Origin: Adiantum capillus-veneris
Lineage: Eukaryota; Streptophyta; Polypodiopsida; Polypodiales; Pteridaceae
Reading direction: 5' to 3'
DNA: 64,000 bases
Assembly (NCBI GenBank): GCA_014529385.2
Contig: CM043949.1
Coordinates: forward strand, 111,393,977-111,457,976
Numbering within the stretch: the stretch's first letter is position 1; each line of letters starts with the position of its first letter. The notes below the pieces were generated by a model that had not been told where the DNA came from, did no database searches, and saw only the letters and a list, made by a program, of their open reading frames with translations. Made by a program: the position numbers and the translations under genes. Positions 1 to 9,368 of the stretch are shown piece after piece.

Positions 1-429
1 TTCAAATATTATCAAGGATAATATTTTAGTGGATCTCATCCAGCATGGTACATACGATCGGTCGTTCTCCCAAGCGAGGTGCTCCTTGCTTACCCATTCT
101 ATGTGTCCCATAAACCATAACTGATGATGACATTTCAAAGTGGAACTTTTGAAGAAGTACTCAATAGAAATGAAAAGAGATGGAGGTGTCTCTGACTTAT
201 TTTGGGGAATCCACATTCTCAAGATTCTTAATTTGGGTCATGGCTTGCATGAGAGAGAATTTGAAAACCAAATTTCTACCACATACATTAGCCTAAGACT
301 TAGTTGTTCAAATAATTTTTCATCTCTTACATCACAACTCACGGTGTTAAGCTTCTCCGAGGGGGGGGGTCACTGTAGGTAAAACCTATATATCGTGTGC
401 ATTAAAGAACTATTTATAAAACCTCTTAG

Positions 430-795
430 CTATGAATTTCTCACCAATAAAAGGGACCTTTTTCCTATTCCATATGTGAATTTTTCCTTCAAGATCAATT
501 TTTCAACACCCTTCTGTATGTGAAAATGTGAGAAAATATAGAATAAATAAATCCCTACTATTGAATCCATATGATATGCATTTTTTAATGTATTGACCCC
601 TTCAAGAAAATGCTCATCTTTTACAAAGAAACCCATACACTGAGCGAAAAAATCCGAGTGCAAAATATTTTTGTGGAAAGGTAAAGAGAATTGTAACACA
701 AGAATCTTTTTTGTATTAAGCCTTGCCATAATCTCAAGCGCATATAGTCCAACAAAATGGTCAATCAATAGAAGGTGATCATTGCAACAATACAA
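430..795 (-). CDS. Hypothetical ORF, 121 residues, near the SWIM fragment
   Basis: An uninterrupted 121-residue reading frame on the strand that also carries the SWIM fragment. It is rich in aromatic and hydrophobic residues, for example the stretch IVGIYLFYIFSHFHI near residue 80, with no motif I recognise. The corresponding copy B sequence (37232-37598) keeps both halves, but in two overlapping frames, so the open frame is not conserved between copies. It could be a downstream exon of the same decayed gene or a chance ORF. Low confidence that it is coding. Confidence 0.25.
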   Translation of the reverse strand: MYCCNDHLLLIDHFVGLYALEIMARLNTKKILVLQFSLPFHKNILHSDFFAQCMGFFVKDEHFLEGVNTLKNAYHMDSIVGIYLFYIFSHFHIQKGVEKLILKEKFTYGIGKRSLLLVRNS

Positions 796-1036
796 ATTCC
801 TAATTGATTAAGTAACATAAGCTATCAAAACAATGTAAGTATAATAGGCACCCATCCTATAATGGCAATTGCAGGGGATTAAAAAAAAAGGTCAATCCAT
901 AGAGGACCATAAACCTTAGCTCAAAAAGCCAATGTCATGTCAAAACTTTGGCCCCACAAAATCCCTATAACAACTCTACTTTTGTCAATGTTGCTTGATA
1001 CACTAACTTATGAGCTATAGAGTCCAACCCAAGGAC

Positions 1037-1264
1037 TCACAAATACACAAAATACATGTGTTTGCAAGGCACGTATGTGAGGCCCTTGTTGTCTCTTTTT
1101 TGGAAATCCTCACAAGTACACCAAGGGAATTCTGCAATGGTCACGACATAAGTAGCCCCCTTTTGAGAAAACCTAGGGGTGCTAACATGAAAAACATGCA
1201 GCACATTAGGTACCAATATAAGCTCTGTCACTAGTTGTGCTTGCATGAAAAACATGCGACACAT
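1037..1264 (-). pseudogene. SWIM-type zinc finger fragment
   Basis: The 75-residue frame contains a SWIM signature, CxC...CxH, formed by Cys49, Cys51, Cys67 and His69 (CTCEDFQKR followed by VPCKHMYFVYL). SWIM domains bind zinc and occur in plant nuclear proteins and in MULE/FAR1-type transposases and their domesticated relatives. No DDE transposase domain or terminal inverted repeats are visible nearby, so family assignment stops at SWIM. The fragment is far shorter than any full SWIM protein. A 58-bp direct duplication lies at its N-terminal side. Copy B (37840-38067) keeps all four zinc ligands. The residues are seen; that it is a relic of a MULE or host gene is inference. Confidence 0.65.
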
Positions 1265-1300
1265 TAGGTACCAATATAAGCTCTCTCATTGAAGTTTTTG
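1185..1300. repeat. 58-bp direct duplication beside the SWIM motif
   Basis: The sequence CATGAAAAACATGC followed by ACATTAGGTACCAATATAAG occurs from 1186 and again from 1244, an offset of 58 bases. The same doubling is present in copy B. Because 58 is not a multiple of three, it puts the two copies in different reading frames, consistent with a decayed gene. Confidence 0.8.
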
Positions 1301-1301
1301 G

Positions 1302-1523
1302 TTAATTTCGACCTCCATCTAACATGATTTCCACCCTTAAATATAGCTTGGAAAGAAGTAGGCAGTGTTCTACATTGCCAACTAGGGTAGAGGTTTTGAT
1401 GTGCCGCTGCATTGTCACCTTGTAGCACAAATCCAATTTTTCACAGCATCTCAACCTCACATAAGAGCAGACATGTTTCTTCTTCCACAACTCACATCCC
1501 CAGGGCTGGCCCAGGAGATCCAA
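1302..1523 (-). pseudogene. Possible upstream part of the SWIM gene relic
   Basis: A 73-residue frame on the same strand just upstream of the SWIM motif, cysteine- and leucine-rich (KKKHVCSYVRLRCCEKLDLC). It is nearly unchanged in copy B (38105-38326). I recognise no domain. Its position and strand suggest it belonged to the same gene as the SWIM motif, but I see no splice evidence. It may be a chance ORF. Confidence 0.25.
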
Positions 1524-1867
1524 TAATCATCTCATTAATATTCCATGCATGAGTGTTACCGTCGTTGCAAAACCATACGAACCCCTTCACAATTCCTCTT
1601 GGTTTGGCACCCACAACATGATATTTTCTCCTCCCCCAAAAGCAAGGGGAAAGAACACCATTATGCACGTTATCTAACTTTTAGTTTATGAACCTACCGC
1701 TAGGCTCTCTCTACCAAATTGCCCAAACTGTCCGAGGCACCTTCTTCTCTAGCCAAATACTAGGAGTGGTGGAAGCATTTTGATTGCTATTGGTGTAGTG
1801 ACAATAATAAACTCTGGTTGATCAATCGCACCACTCCTATATTGCAACTAGCATAGAGTCTCTCTCT
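1524..1867. other. Unassigned flank between the SWIM relic and the GT tract
   Basis: No supported ORF or repeat seen. Copy B carries the same sequence plus about 45 bases absent here (near 38504-38550), so one of the copies has an indel. Confidence 0.5.
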
Positions 1868-1884
1868 GTGTGTGTGTGTGTGTG
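1862..1884. repeat. (GT)n microsatellite, left edge of the family X insertion
   Basis: A GT run directly abuts the end of a family X LTR. The other end of the same element also abuts a GT run (10584-10610). The simplest reading is insertion into a GT microsatellite, so the usual 5-bp target duplication would be GTGTG and invisible. Confidence 0.8.
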
Positions 1885-2624
1885 TGTGAGATCACCAACC
1901 CGCCAATACCAAAATCGGGATGGGATCCTTGACAAGAAAAATCCAAGGAATAGACCTTTACCATTGACTTGGGTCTATAGCCGTAGAAGAAGACCTAGTC
2001 CTGTCTCGCAGTGGAAATGGGACAACGCATTAAAAGTCCAAAAAAACTATTTTGGTCCTATAACTGCCACAAATTGGGCTTAGGTATCCTCAACCAACGC
2101 TTTTTACCCCCTAACATATGTGAGGGCACAGCCGCTGGTGGACTCCTCTTCCAAGTGAAGAAGTTTTCTTAAATGTTTTAGTGCGTAGGGATGGATAGTT
2201 ACCTGACTAATCAGGTCCACCCTTCCATGATTGACAACCTTAGTCAATCCCCCATACCACCCCGCACTCACACATCAATCTTTTGTTTTCTAATTACTAT
2301 CACATTGTTTTAACATTTAAAATAATGGTTTCTTTTAACGTTCCGTCACAATAATTCCTTCAATCAAGCATTAAAGATAGTATTGAAAAGCATTCTTTTA
2401 ACAAACAGACATCTTTAAACTTAAGACATGGTACTGTCAATCAAAATATTGTCCATAATAACCATGACCAGTACTCTTCTTGTCTCAAGATCACCTAAGG
2501 GTGAAAAAACGGCACCCATTTCTTATTCACAATCTGGAGTGGATAAACACCCACCGAAGGTTCCGGGTGCCCATACACCAAACGAGTTGCCCATACAACC
2601 GGGCGTCTCCCCTAGGATAAAAAC
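1885..2624 (-). repeat. 3' LTR remnant of the minus-strand family X element
   Basis: Matches the primer-site-proximal part of the 5' LTR at 4298-5060 over its whole length, starting GTGAGATC and ending at CCTAGGATAAAAACG. The remaining, promoter-bearing part of this LTR is absent; the interior joins at 2625. Confidence 0.88.
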
Positions 2625-2836
2625 GCTTCTCCCATGATTGCATAAGATCTGGCTCCTCTTGCTCTTCCTCTACCTCGTCCTCCATATCTACCTCCTGTTA
2701 GATTATCTCCTTGATTTTGAGGAATGGCTCTGGCAATAGTTCGAGGGTTTTGCTCTTTTGGACAGTTATTTCTATAGTGCCCCATTTGATTGCATCCATA
2801 GCACCTAACGTTTGGGAAGGTCTTCTCCAAGTTCAT
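2612..2836 (-). pseudogene. gag: gag C-terminus with CCHC zinc knuckle (family X)
   Basis: Contains CYGCNQMGHYRNNC, a CX2CX4HX4C zinc knuckle near residues 12-25, followed by an RG-rich tail (GGRYGGRGRGRARG). These are the nucleocapsid part of a retrotransposon gag, which packages element RNA. The frame ends in sequence shared with the LTR, because the interior is truncated there. It is a piece of a gag fossil; the core lies at 3050-3418. Confidence 0.85.
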
Positions 2837-3049
2837 TGCTGTAGCTACTCCACGTTGTTGATATCCTTGGTTGAAAGTTCCTCTGGCTCTTCCCCTAAAG
2901 TTATTAATTCCATTAAAGTTCCTTGTAGAGTTGGTTCCTTCGGCTGCAAGAGGCTTAGCTCTGAGAAGGGCGTCCTGAATTCATGTAGGCCTCATGGCTT
3001 CCAGACATGTACTTAAAGGTTTATTGAGGCCTTGACAGAAGCAAGCAAT

Positions 3050-3418
3050 CTACTGCTCCATTGTCATCTGGGGAGCATAGCGTCGTAAGGACACAAACTT
3101 GGTATAGTACTCTTCTAGTGAAAGTCCTAGCTGGCGTAGACCAAAGAATTTGTTCATCTTGATAGCCTGATGTGCAGGAGGGAGATAGCGTTCTTTGATT
3201 TCCTGCTTCATTTTCTCCCAAGATGGACTACTCGTGGGATTATCTCTACAATGTTGCTTCCACCAAAGTTTGGCATCTCCGGTGAGACGGAACATACCCA
3301 ACATTGTTTGGTTTTCTTGAGCAGTTCCTACAGTTTTAAAATAGTCGTCCATAGCATCTACCATGCTTCGGCATCTCGCTCTAAATTGGGTCCCTCTCCC
3401 TTGAAAGTAGGGAGTTGA
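3050..3418 (-). pseudogene. gag: gag core (retrotransposon gag domain), family X
   Basis: The frame carries typical plant Ty3/gypsy gag features: VDAMDDYFK, then MLGMFRLTGDAKLWW, WEKMKQEIKERYLP and LEEYYTKFVSLRRYAPQM. This is the capsid-forming domain that assembles into virus-like particles. It lies between the 3684-4121 ORF and the zinc-knuckle frame on the same strand. The element carries no polymerase, so its particles, enzymes or both would have had to come from a relative. Broken fossil, present again at 39985-40353 and, on the other strand, at 47912-48319. Confidence 0.88.
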
Positions 3419-3683
3419 ACTTGCTTTAGTAGTAATTTTTTTCTCTTGAGCAACAATGTAAAGGCTATTTACACGAGTATTTCCCTGAGATTAAATTAGT
3501 GGAATTTAGTACCAAATGAAATCTCTCTTACTTATGCTTTTAACTTATTTTCACACATGATGAAGACAATTGCCAAGCCATAAACAAAACTGCTTATAGC
3601 ATACCAATATAATGAGAACCATAATATGTACAAGAGTTAATACAATCCATGAAGGTCCTACTATGTACAAGGGTCCGACAATC

Positions 3684-4121
3684 CTATACTAGAATCTTGT
3701 GGACTTTGGGTGGATCAGATATAGGATCAAAATATACAACATCTTTTGGTCCATTAAAACTAGGGCCTACTCCTATGGGCCTAATTCTACCTGGGTAGAT
3801 TACTTTAGACACCTGATCAAACACCCACTGATTTTGTGATACTCGGATATTATATATTACAAGGGTTTCCTCTAGATTCTCTCTTCCAATGAAAAAGTAT
3901 CCTTCAATCACTTGAAGATCTTTGGCCCATTTGAGTCTCTTCATATTTAGTTCTAAAACTTCTAACTCTCCCGCATCAATGAAGAAAATTCCACCAGATC
4001 CTGACCAGCTGATCCTCCAAGTGGAAGGAGAAAATCTCTTATCTAGCGATTTCATTACGCTTTTTCGCATTGAATAGTGTAGGGATAGGCAAGCCCTCAT
4101 AAACCTAATGTTGAAATCCAT
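3684..4121 (-). pseudogene. Family X ORF upstream of gag core, 145 residues, unknown
   Basis: A frame starting MDFNIRFMRACLSLHYSMRK and ending near a conserved ISDPPKVHKILV. It sits between the primer-binding site and the gag core. The initial residues recur in both other family X interiors, so this is part of the element and not host DNA. I do not recognise the domain. By position it should be a gag N-terminal or leader protein. An acceptor-like pyrimidine/CAG sequence precedes it at about 4130-4140. Confidence 0.6.
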
Positions 4122-4283
4122 GGATTTGCGGTAGGCCTGATGAAAATCTTATGGGGATAATTCTCTCTATTTCTTTCTCTCCCTCTTTTTAATTAAATAT
4201 CTCTTTAATGGAATTCGTCAAGATTACTTATTTCAATCTAACACCTTAACGTTTCCCTAGGTCCAAGACTTTAATTAACACAT

Positions 4284-4295
4284 GCTCTGATACCA
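4284..4295 (-). other. Primer-binding site, initiator-Met tRNA type
   Basis: On the minus strand this reads TGGTATCAGAGC, the common plant retrotransposon site complementary to initiator-methionine tRNA, two bases inside the LTR end. It fixes the strand and the 5' LTR boundary at 4298. Confidence 0.93.
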
Positions 4296-4297
4296 CT

Positions 4298-5643
4298 TGT
4301 GAGATCCCCAACCTGCCAATACCAAGATCGGGATGGGATCCTTGACAGGTCTCTAGGTCTGATAAAATCAGAGTCTCTTGACAAGAAAAATCCAAGGAAT
4401 AGACCTTTACCATTGACAATGGCTTGGCTCTATATCCTTATAAGAAGACCTAGTCCTGTCTCACAATGGAAATGGGACAACGTATTAAAAGTCCAAAAAA
4501 ACTATTTCGGCCGTATAACTGTCACAAATTGTATCCTTAACCAACGCTTTTCCCCCCCTAACATATGTGAGGGCACAGCCGCTGGTGGACTCCTCTTCCA
4601 AGTGAAGAAGTTTTAGTGCATAGGGATGGATGGTTACTTGACTAATCAGGTCCACCCATCCATGATTGACAACCTTAGTCAATCCCCACTTACCACCCCG
4701 CACTCATACATGATTCTTTTGTTTTCTAATTACTATCACATTGTTTTAACATTTAAAATAATGGTTTCTTTTAACGTTCTGTCATAGTAATTCCTTCAAT
4801 CAAGTATTAAAGATAGTATTGAAAAGCATTCTTTTAACAAATAGACATCTTTAAACTTAAGACATGGTACTGCCAATCAAAACATTGTCCATAAATCATG
4901 ACCAATACTCTTCTTGTCTCAAGATCACCTAAGGGTGAAAAAACAACACCCATTCCTTATTCACAATCCGGAGTGGATAAACCCCCACCCAAGGTTCCGG
5001 GTGCCCATACACCAAACCAGTTGCCCATACAACCGGGCGGCTCCCCTAGGATAAAAACGGTATCCTAAATTATGTAGAAACATCAAGACATGACACAGAG
5101 TAGAAACTCATTGTTCATGGGGGTAACCGACTTATCCGTGGCTGGAAAGCCATCATTATCATGAATTTATACCAAGGAGTCGGAGGTGTCTTGAGACAAG
5201 CTGTCTTAAGGATGATCACCATATCTTTCCTAATTCAACCAATTTTAACCCAAACAATTATTTCCTACTTTATAAACAAATGCACGTTGGAACTTACCTT
5301 TCGTTTTTTTTTTTCAATTATTCCTTTTTTGATTCTTACTCACTCCTTACGTATGCAATGATAACTTATAAAAGAACTTAAACTATTTAAAGACCTAATT
5401 GAATAATGGGAAACCCACCTGGGACTAATCGGCCATCTGCTCTGCACTGGCACCTGAAGACTCTCCTTCGTAGGCTTACTACTAGGAACAACTTCATTGT
5501 CGTGCGACACTCTAGTTCTTTTTAGAGCTCTGCCCTCATAATCAGATGTAGGATTAGCTCGACGCCTTTTAGGTGCCATAACTTCTTATCTTTATAAAAA
5601 GGATGTCTAATCATTAGGTAAATTATCCAAAAGCTAAACTTAG
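4298..5643 (-). repeat. 5' LTR of minus-strand family X, primer-site side
   Basis: Begins (plus reading) TGTGAGATCCCC at the primer-binding site. It runs through the 3' LTR-matching block and the small LTR ORF and is cut at 5644 by the nested plus-strand LTR. The remainder resumes at 9369. About 1.35 kb of it is an inverted match to the end of the nested LTR. Confidence 0.88.
5340..5579 (-). CDS. LTR-encoded small basic ORF (family X), minus copy
   Basis: The first ~60 residues (MAPKRRRANPTSDYEGRALK...) match the ORF in every other family X LTR here. The start is basic, with PKRRR resembling a nuclear-localisation patch, followed by an acidic/serine stretch. A donor-like CAG/GTGGGT lies where the similarity ends, so the real coding segment may stop there and be a leader exon. 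Function unknown. Confidence 0.5.
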   Translation of the reverse strand: MAPKRRRANPTSDYEGRALKRTRVSHDNEVVPSSKPTKESLQVPVQSRWPISPRWVSHYSIRSLNSLSSFISYHCIRKE

Positions 5644-5648
5644 CCTTC
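5644..5648 (+). other. Target-site duplication CCTTC, left of nested family X
   Basis: CCTTC immediately precedes the LTR start TGTAAGG. In copy B the same five bases follow the 3' LTR at 53774-53778. The right-hand copy is missing here because of the deletion. Confidence 0.75.
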
Positions 5649-6141
5649 TGTAAGGTTTCCAGTTTCTGAAACCTTAAAGGTTGTATAAAGCTTAATCAAA
5701 CTGATATGATTATTGAAAAAGCAATGTATAATTATCCGACCATGGCAAATATTGGTATTTTTGGAATCTTAAGCACAACAAACCCCCGGGCTAGAAATTT
5801 TCAGAATTGAATTGCGATAAAAACTGGCATAGTTATGACCCTTGGAAGTTTACACTGTGAATTGAGTAAAATAGGTAAAATTGAAGGGTTGCAGTAATCA
5901 TTTAAGCATAGACTTTATTAAAGTCCTCCTAGATATTTACAAGATATTTACCAATTAAGCAAAAATAGGTCAAAATATAGCAGAATTGATATTTTAAAAG
6001 CTAGCAGGTAAAGGGAGGGTCACCACTGACCTGCCAGGGACTCATTTAGTAGCAGGGGGCGTTTTTTGACTTGCTGAGGACTGCTTGAACTTCAAGCAAT
6101 TGCCTTTTACAGCCTGTGAGAGCTTGTGAGTGCCAGAAAAC

Positions 6142-6149
6142 TATAAATA
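6142..6149 (+). promoter_or_regulatory. TATA box of the family X LTR
   Basis: TATAAATA inside CTATAAATAGGACCCCTT, conserved in all family X LTRs seen (also 43028, 49818 and, on the minus strand, 10087 and 55025). It is followed ~50 bases later by a CTCTCTC/GAGAGAG hairpin-like stretch. This would place transcription start near 6175 and make the tandem arrays part of a very long transcribed leader. Confidence 0.7.
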
Positions 6150-6599
6150 GGACCCCTTGGTTCATAATTTGACAGACTCGGAGCCTTGACACACTCTCTC
6201 TCATCTAGAGAGAGACCGCTACGCAGAAATCATTAGAGATTAATCTTTAATTGATTAACCTAAACGGTAATTAGTTTAATCTTTCTTAATTAGCAAGGTT
6301 AGATTAAGCTATTTTGTTAATAAATCAAAGAATAGTCCTATGTATGCTCCTCAAACCTCTCTTAATTAATTAATCTTTGCTGATTATTAGAATTAAGCTT
6401 AGTAATACTAAGCTAATTAATTATCCTATTATAATAGGGCTGAAATTAGCCAAATTAACCATGAATTAAGTAAATATATTAATTAAGATTAGATTAATTT
6501 AAATTAATTATCAGAGATGCATTAGACAATTATTAATCTAGACACATTATCCTATAATTTTCTGAGAAGTTTTACTAATTAATTAGGCATAATTACTCT

Positions 6600-7700
6600 G
6601 TTTTTTGAGAAATTTAATAGGAAAAATTAGTAAAAGAATTTCAAATGATGTAATATATTTATCAGTGGTTCATTAGGTGTTCAAGAACCCATGATAATTA
6701 GGATAAGCTTAGAAAATTAATATAGCTAATTACTTTAGCTGAAATACTTTGTTTTTTAAGTAATTTAAATAAGGGAAAGTAGTAAATGGATTTCAAATGT
6801 TGTGATATATTTATCAGTAGTTAATTAGGTGTTCAAGAACCCGTGATAATTCGGAAAAGCTCAAAAAGTTACTCTAGCTAATTAATTTAGCAGAAATAAT
6901 CTGTTTTTTGAGTAATTTAAATAGGAAAAATTAGTAAATGCAATTCAAATGTTGTGATATATTAATCAGTGGTTAACTAGGTGTTCAAGAACCCGTGATA
7001 ATTAGTAAAAGCTCAGAAAATTAATCTAGCTAATTAATTTAGCAGAAATACTCTGTTTTTTGAGTAATTTAAATAGGGGAAATTAGTAAATGGAATTCAA
7101 ATGTTGTGATATATTTATCAGTGGTTAATTAGGTGTTCAAAAACCCGTGATAATTAGGAGAATCTCATAAAATTAATCTGCCTAATTAAGTTAGAAGAAA
7201 TACTATGTTCTTTGAGTAATTTAAATAGGGGAAATTAATAAAATGATTTAAAATGTTATGATATATTTTTCAGTGGTTAATTAAGTGTTGAACAACTTGT
7301 GATAATTACGAGAAGCTCAAAAAATTAATCTAGCTAATTAAGTTAGAAGAAATACTTTGTTTTTTGAGTAATTTAAATAGAGGAAATTAGTAAATGGATT
7401 TCAAATGCTATGATATATTTATCGGTGGTTACTTAGATATTCAAGAACCCATGATAATTAGGAGAAGCTTAGAAAATAAATCTAGCTAATTACTTAAGAA
7501 GCATTACTCTATTTTTTGAGTAATTTAAATAAGGGAAATTAGTAAATTGAATTCAAATGCTGTGATATATTTATCACTGGTAAATTAGGTGTTAGAGAGT
7601 TCGTGATAATTAGGAGAAGCTTAGATAACTAATCTAGATAATTAATTTAGTAGAAATACTTTGTTTTTAGAGAAAATTAAATACGGAAAATTAGTAAATT
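6600..7700 (+). repeat. ~150-bp AT-rich tandem array 1 in the family X LTR
   Basis: About seven diverged units of roughly 150 bp. Each has GTGATATATTTATCAGTGG, then GTTCAAGAACCCGTGATAAT, then TCTAGCTAATTAATTTAGCA and TTTGAGTAATTTAAATAG. No coding potential. The unit number differs in the other LTRs (about 12 at 43440-45270 and 6 at 50300-51190). Confidence 0.85.
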
Positions 7701-8160
7701 ATGTGCTATAATTACATGCTATTTATTAGAGCTATATTATAGAATAAAGAGGCCGTGACAATTATGCGAAGGTTAGAAAACTAGTATAGATATTTATCTA
7801 AGTCAAATTACACTATTTTTAGCTAAAAACTAAAGAGGGAAATTACTAAATCATGCTATATGATTACATGCTATTTATCAGAGCTATATTATACGGTAAA
7901 AAGGACTTGATATTTATTCCAAGGTTAGAAAAGTAGTATAGATATTTATCTAAGTCAAATTATACTATTTTTAGCTAAAAACTAAAGAGGGAAATTAGTA
8001 AATCATGCTATATGATTACATGCTATTTATCAGAGCTATATTATAGGGTAAAGAAGCCGTGATAATTATGCCAAGGTCAGAAAAGTAGTATAGATATTTA
8101 TCTAAGTCAAATTATTCTAATTTTAGATGAAAATTGAAGATGGAAATTATATAATTAAGT
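7700..8160 (+). repeat. ~150-bp AT-rich tandem array 2 in the family X LTR
   Basis: Three units of a related but distinct type with GATTACATGCTATTTATCAG and GTATAGATATTTATCTAAGT, period about 150 bp. Shared words such as GTGATAATTA and GGGAAATTAGTAAAT suggest arrays 1 and 2 come from one ancestral repeat. Confidence 0.82.
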
Positions 8161-8647
8161 TGGAAAATAATAAGATAATTACCAAAGGTCAAAAATATCC
8201 TTATCTACTTGTGGTAATTATACCATAGTTAATTGGTGAGTTAGAAAATTATAATTGACCAAAAGTTCTAATTTTAGCGAATGATTAATTAAAATGAATA
8301 GACTTTGTGGTCAAAAGTTTTTAGGAAAATTATAGTAAGTGTAAACCTATGATATCAAGTTGAGGAAATTAAATCTTTAAGAGAAATTAAATACAATAAA
8401 TATTAATCCCAAAATAAGTAGATTATTAGCTTAAAAAGTTGATGGAAAAATTAAGAAAAAGATATAGAAAATTATAAAAAAGTTATGAGATTTTAGAAAA
8501 CCTTAGGGAAGCGGTCGAAAAAGTTATCATGCGTATATAGACAAATAAGAAATTACTAGCTCAAGAATTTATCAATTAAGACTATAAATTCTAGATTTTG
8601 AACTATTTACCTAATGATTAGACGTCCTTTTATAAGGATAATAAGTT

Positions 8648-8833
8648 ATGATACCAAAAAGGACCCGAGCAAATCCTACATCTGATGATGAGGACGTAGC
8701 TCCAAAACGAACTAGAACGTCGCACGACGACGAAGCCGGGCCTAGTAGTAGGCCTACGGAGGAGAGTCTTCAAGCGCCAGCGCAACAACACATGGCTAAT
8801 CAATCCCAGGTGGGTTTTCCATTATTCAATTAA
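8648..8833 (+). CDS. LTR-encoded small basic ORF (family X), 61 residues
   Basis: Starts MIPKRTRANPTSDDEDVAPK, basic then acidic/serine-rich, ending QVGFPLFN. The same ORF is in every LTR: 5340-5579, 42247-42465, 46276-46458 and 52511-52696. Length and N-terminus are conserved while neighbouring non-coding bases drift, which suggests past selection. A donor-like CAG/GTGGGT overlaps its end. It lies ~2.5 kb downstream of the TATA box, within the LTR. Function unknown; a gag leader exon or small accessory protein are the options. Confidence 0.5.
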   Translation: MIPKRTRANPTSDDEDVAPKRTRTSHDDEAGPSSRPTEESLQAPAQQHMANQSQVGFPLFN

Positions 8834-9368
8834 GTCTTTAATTAGTTTAAGTTCTTTTATAAGTTAGCATTGCATACATAAGAAGGATAAAGTGGCTGAA
8901 AACGGAAGGTAATCTCCAACGTGCATTTGTTTATAATGTAGGAAAGAATTGTTTGGGTTAAAACTGGTTGAAATATGAAAGATATGATTGATCATCCTTA
9001 AGACAGCTTGTCTCAAGACACTCCGACTCCTTAGTATAAATTGATGATAATGATTGGCTTTCTAGCCACGGTTAAGTTGGTTACCCCCCATGAACGATGA
9101 GTTTCTACTCCGTGTCGTGTCTTGATGTTTTTACATAAGTTAGGATACCGTTTTCATCCTAGGGGAGCCGCCTGGTTGTATGAGCAACTGGTTTTGGGGT
9201 ATGGGTACCCGGAACCTTGGGTGGGGGTTTATCCACTCCGGATTTGAATAAGGAATGGGTGCCGTTTTTCACCCTTAGGTGGTCTTGAGACAAGAAGAGT
9301 ACTGGTCATGGTTATTATGGACAATGTTTTGATTGACAGTACCCTGTCTTAAGTTTAAAGATGTCTGA

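Larger units (their letters stand above)
5649..9368 (+). mobile_element. Nested family X LTR, plus strand, truncated
   Basis: Starts TGTAAGGTTTCCAG, carries a TATA box, two tandem arrays and the small LTR ORF, and stops at GATGTCTG. There it joins the interrupted minus-strand LTR. Compared with copy B, everything equivalent to about 46993-54324 is missing. By small differences it resembles the 5' LTR of copy B more than the 3' LTR, so one large deletion explains it as well as solo-LTR formation. Confidence 0.85.

Noticed and set aside
140-382. 80-residue ORF repeated at 36938
   Set aside because: Conserved as part of the duplication; no domain, and its end falls in a G homopolymer that differs between copies.
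1010-1234. 74-residue plus-strand ORF
   Set aside because: Antisense shadow of the SWIM motif.
2711-3418. Plus-strand ORFs of 80-100 residues
   Set aside because: Antisense of gag; the same pattern repeats at 39646-40353 and 47981-48358.
4284-4295. Possible tRNA gene because of tRNA-like sequence
   Set aside because: Only a primer-binding-site complement; no cloverleaf around it, and the same holds at 20775, 28619 and 47540.
6600-8160. Possible CRISPR-like array or centromeric satellite
   Set aside because: Units are contiguous ~150-bp diverged repeats without unique spacers and lie inside an LTR.
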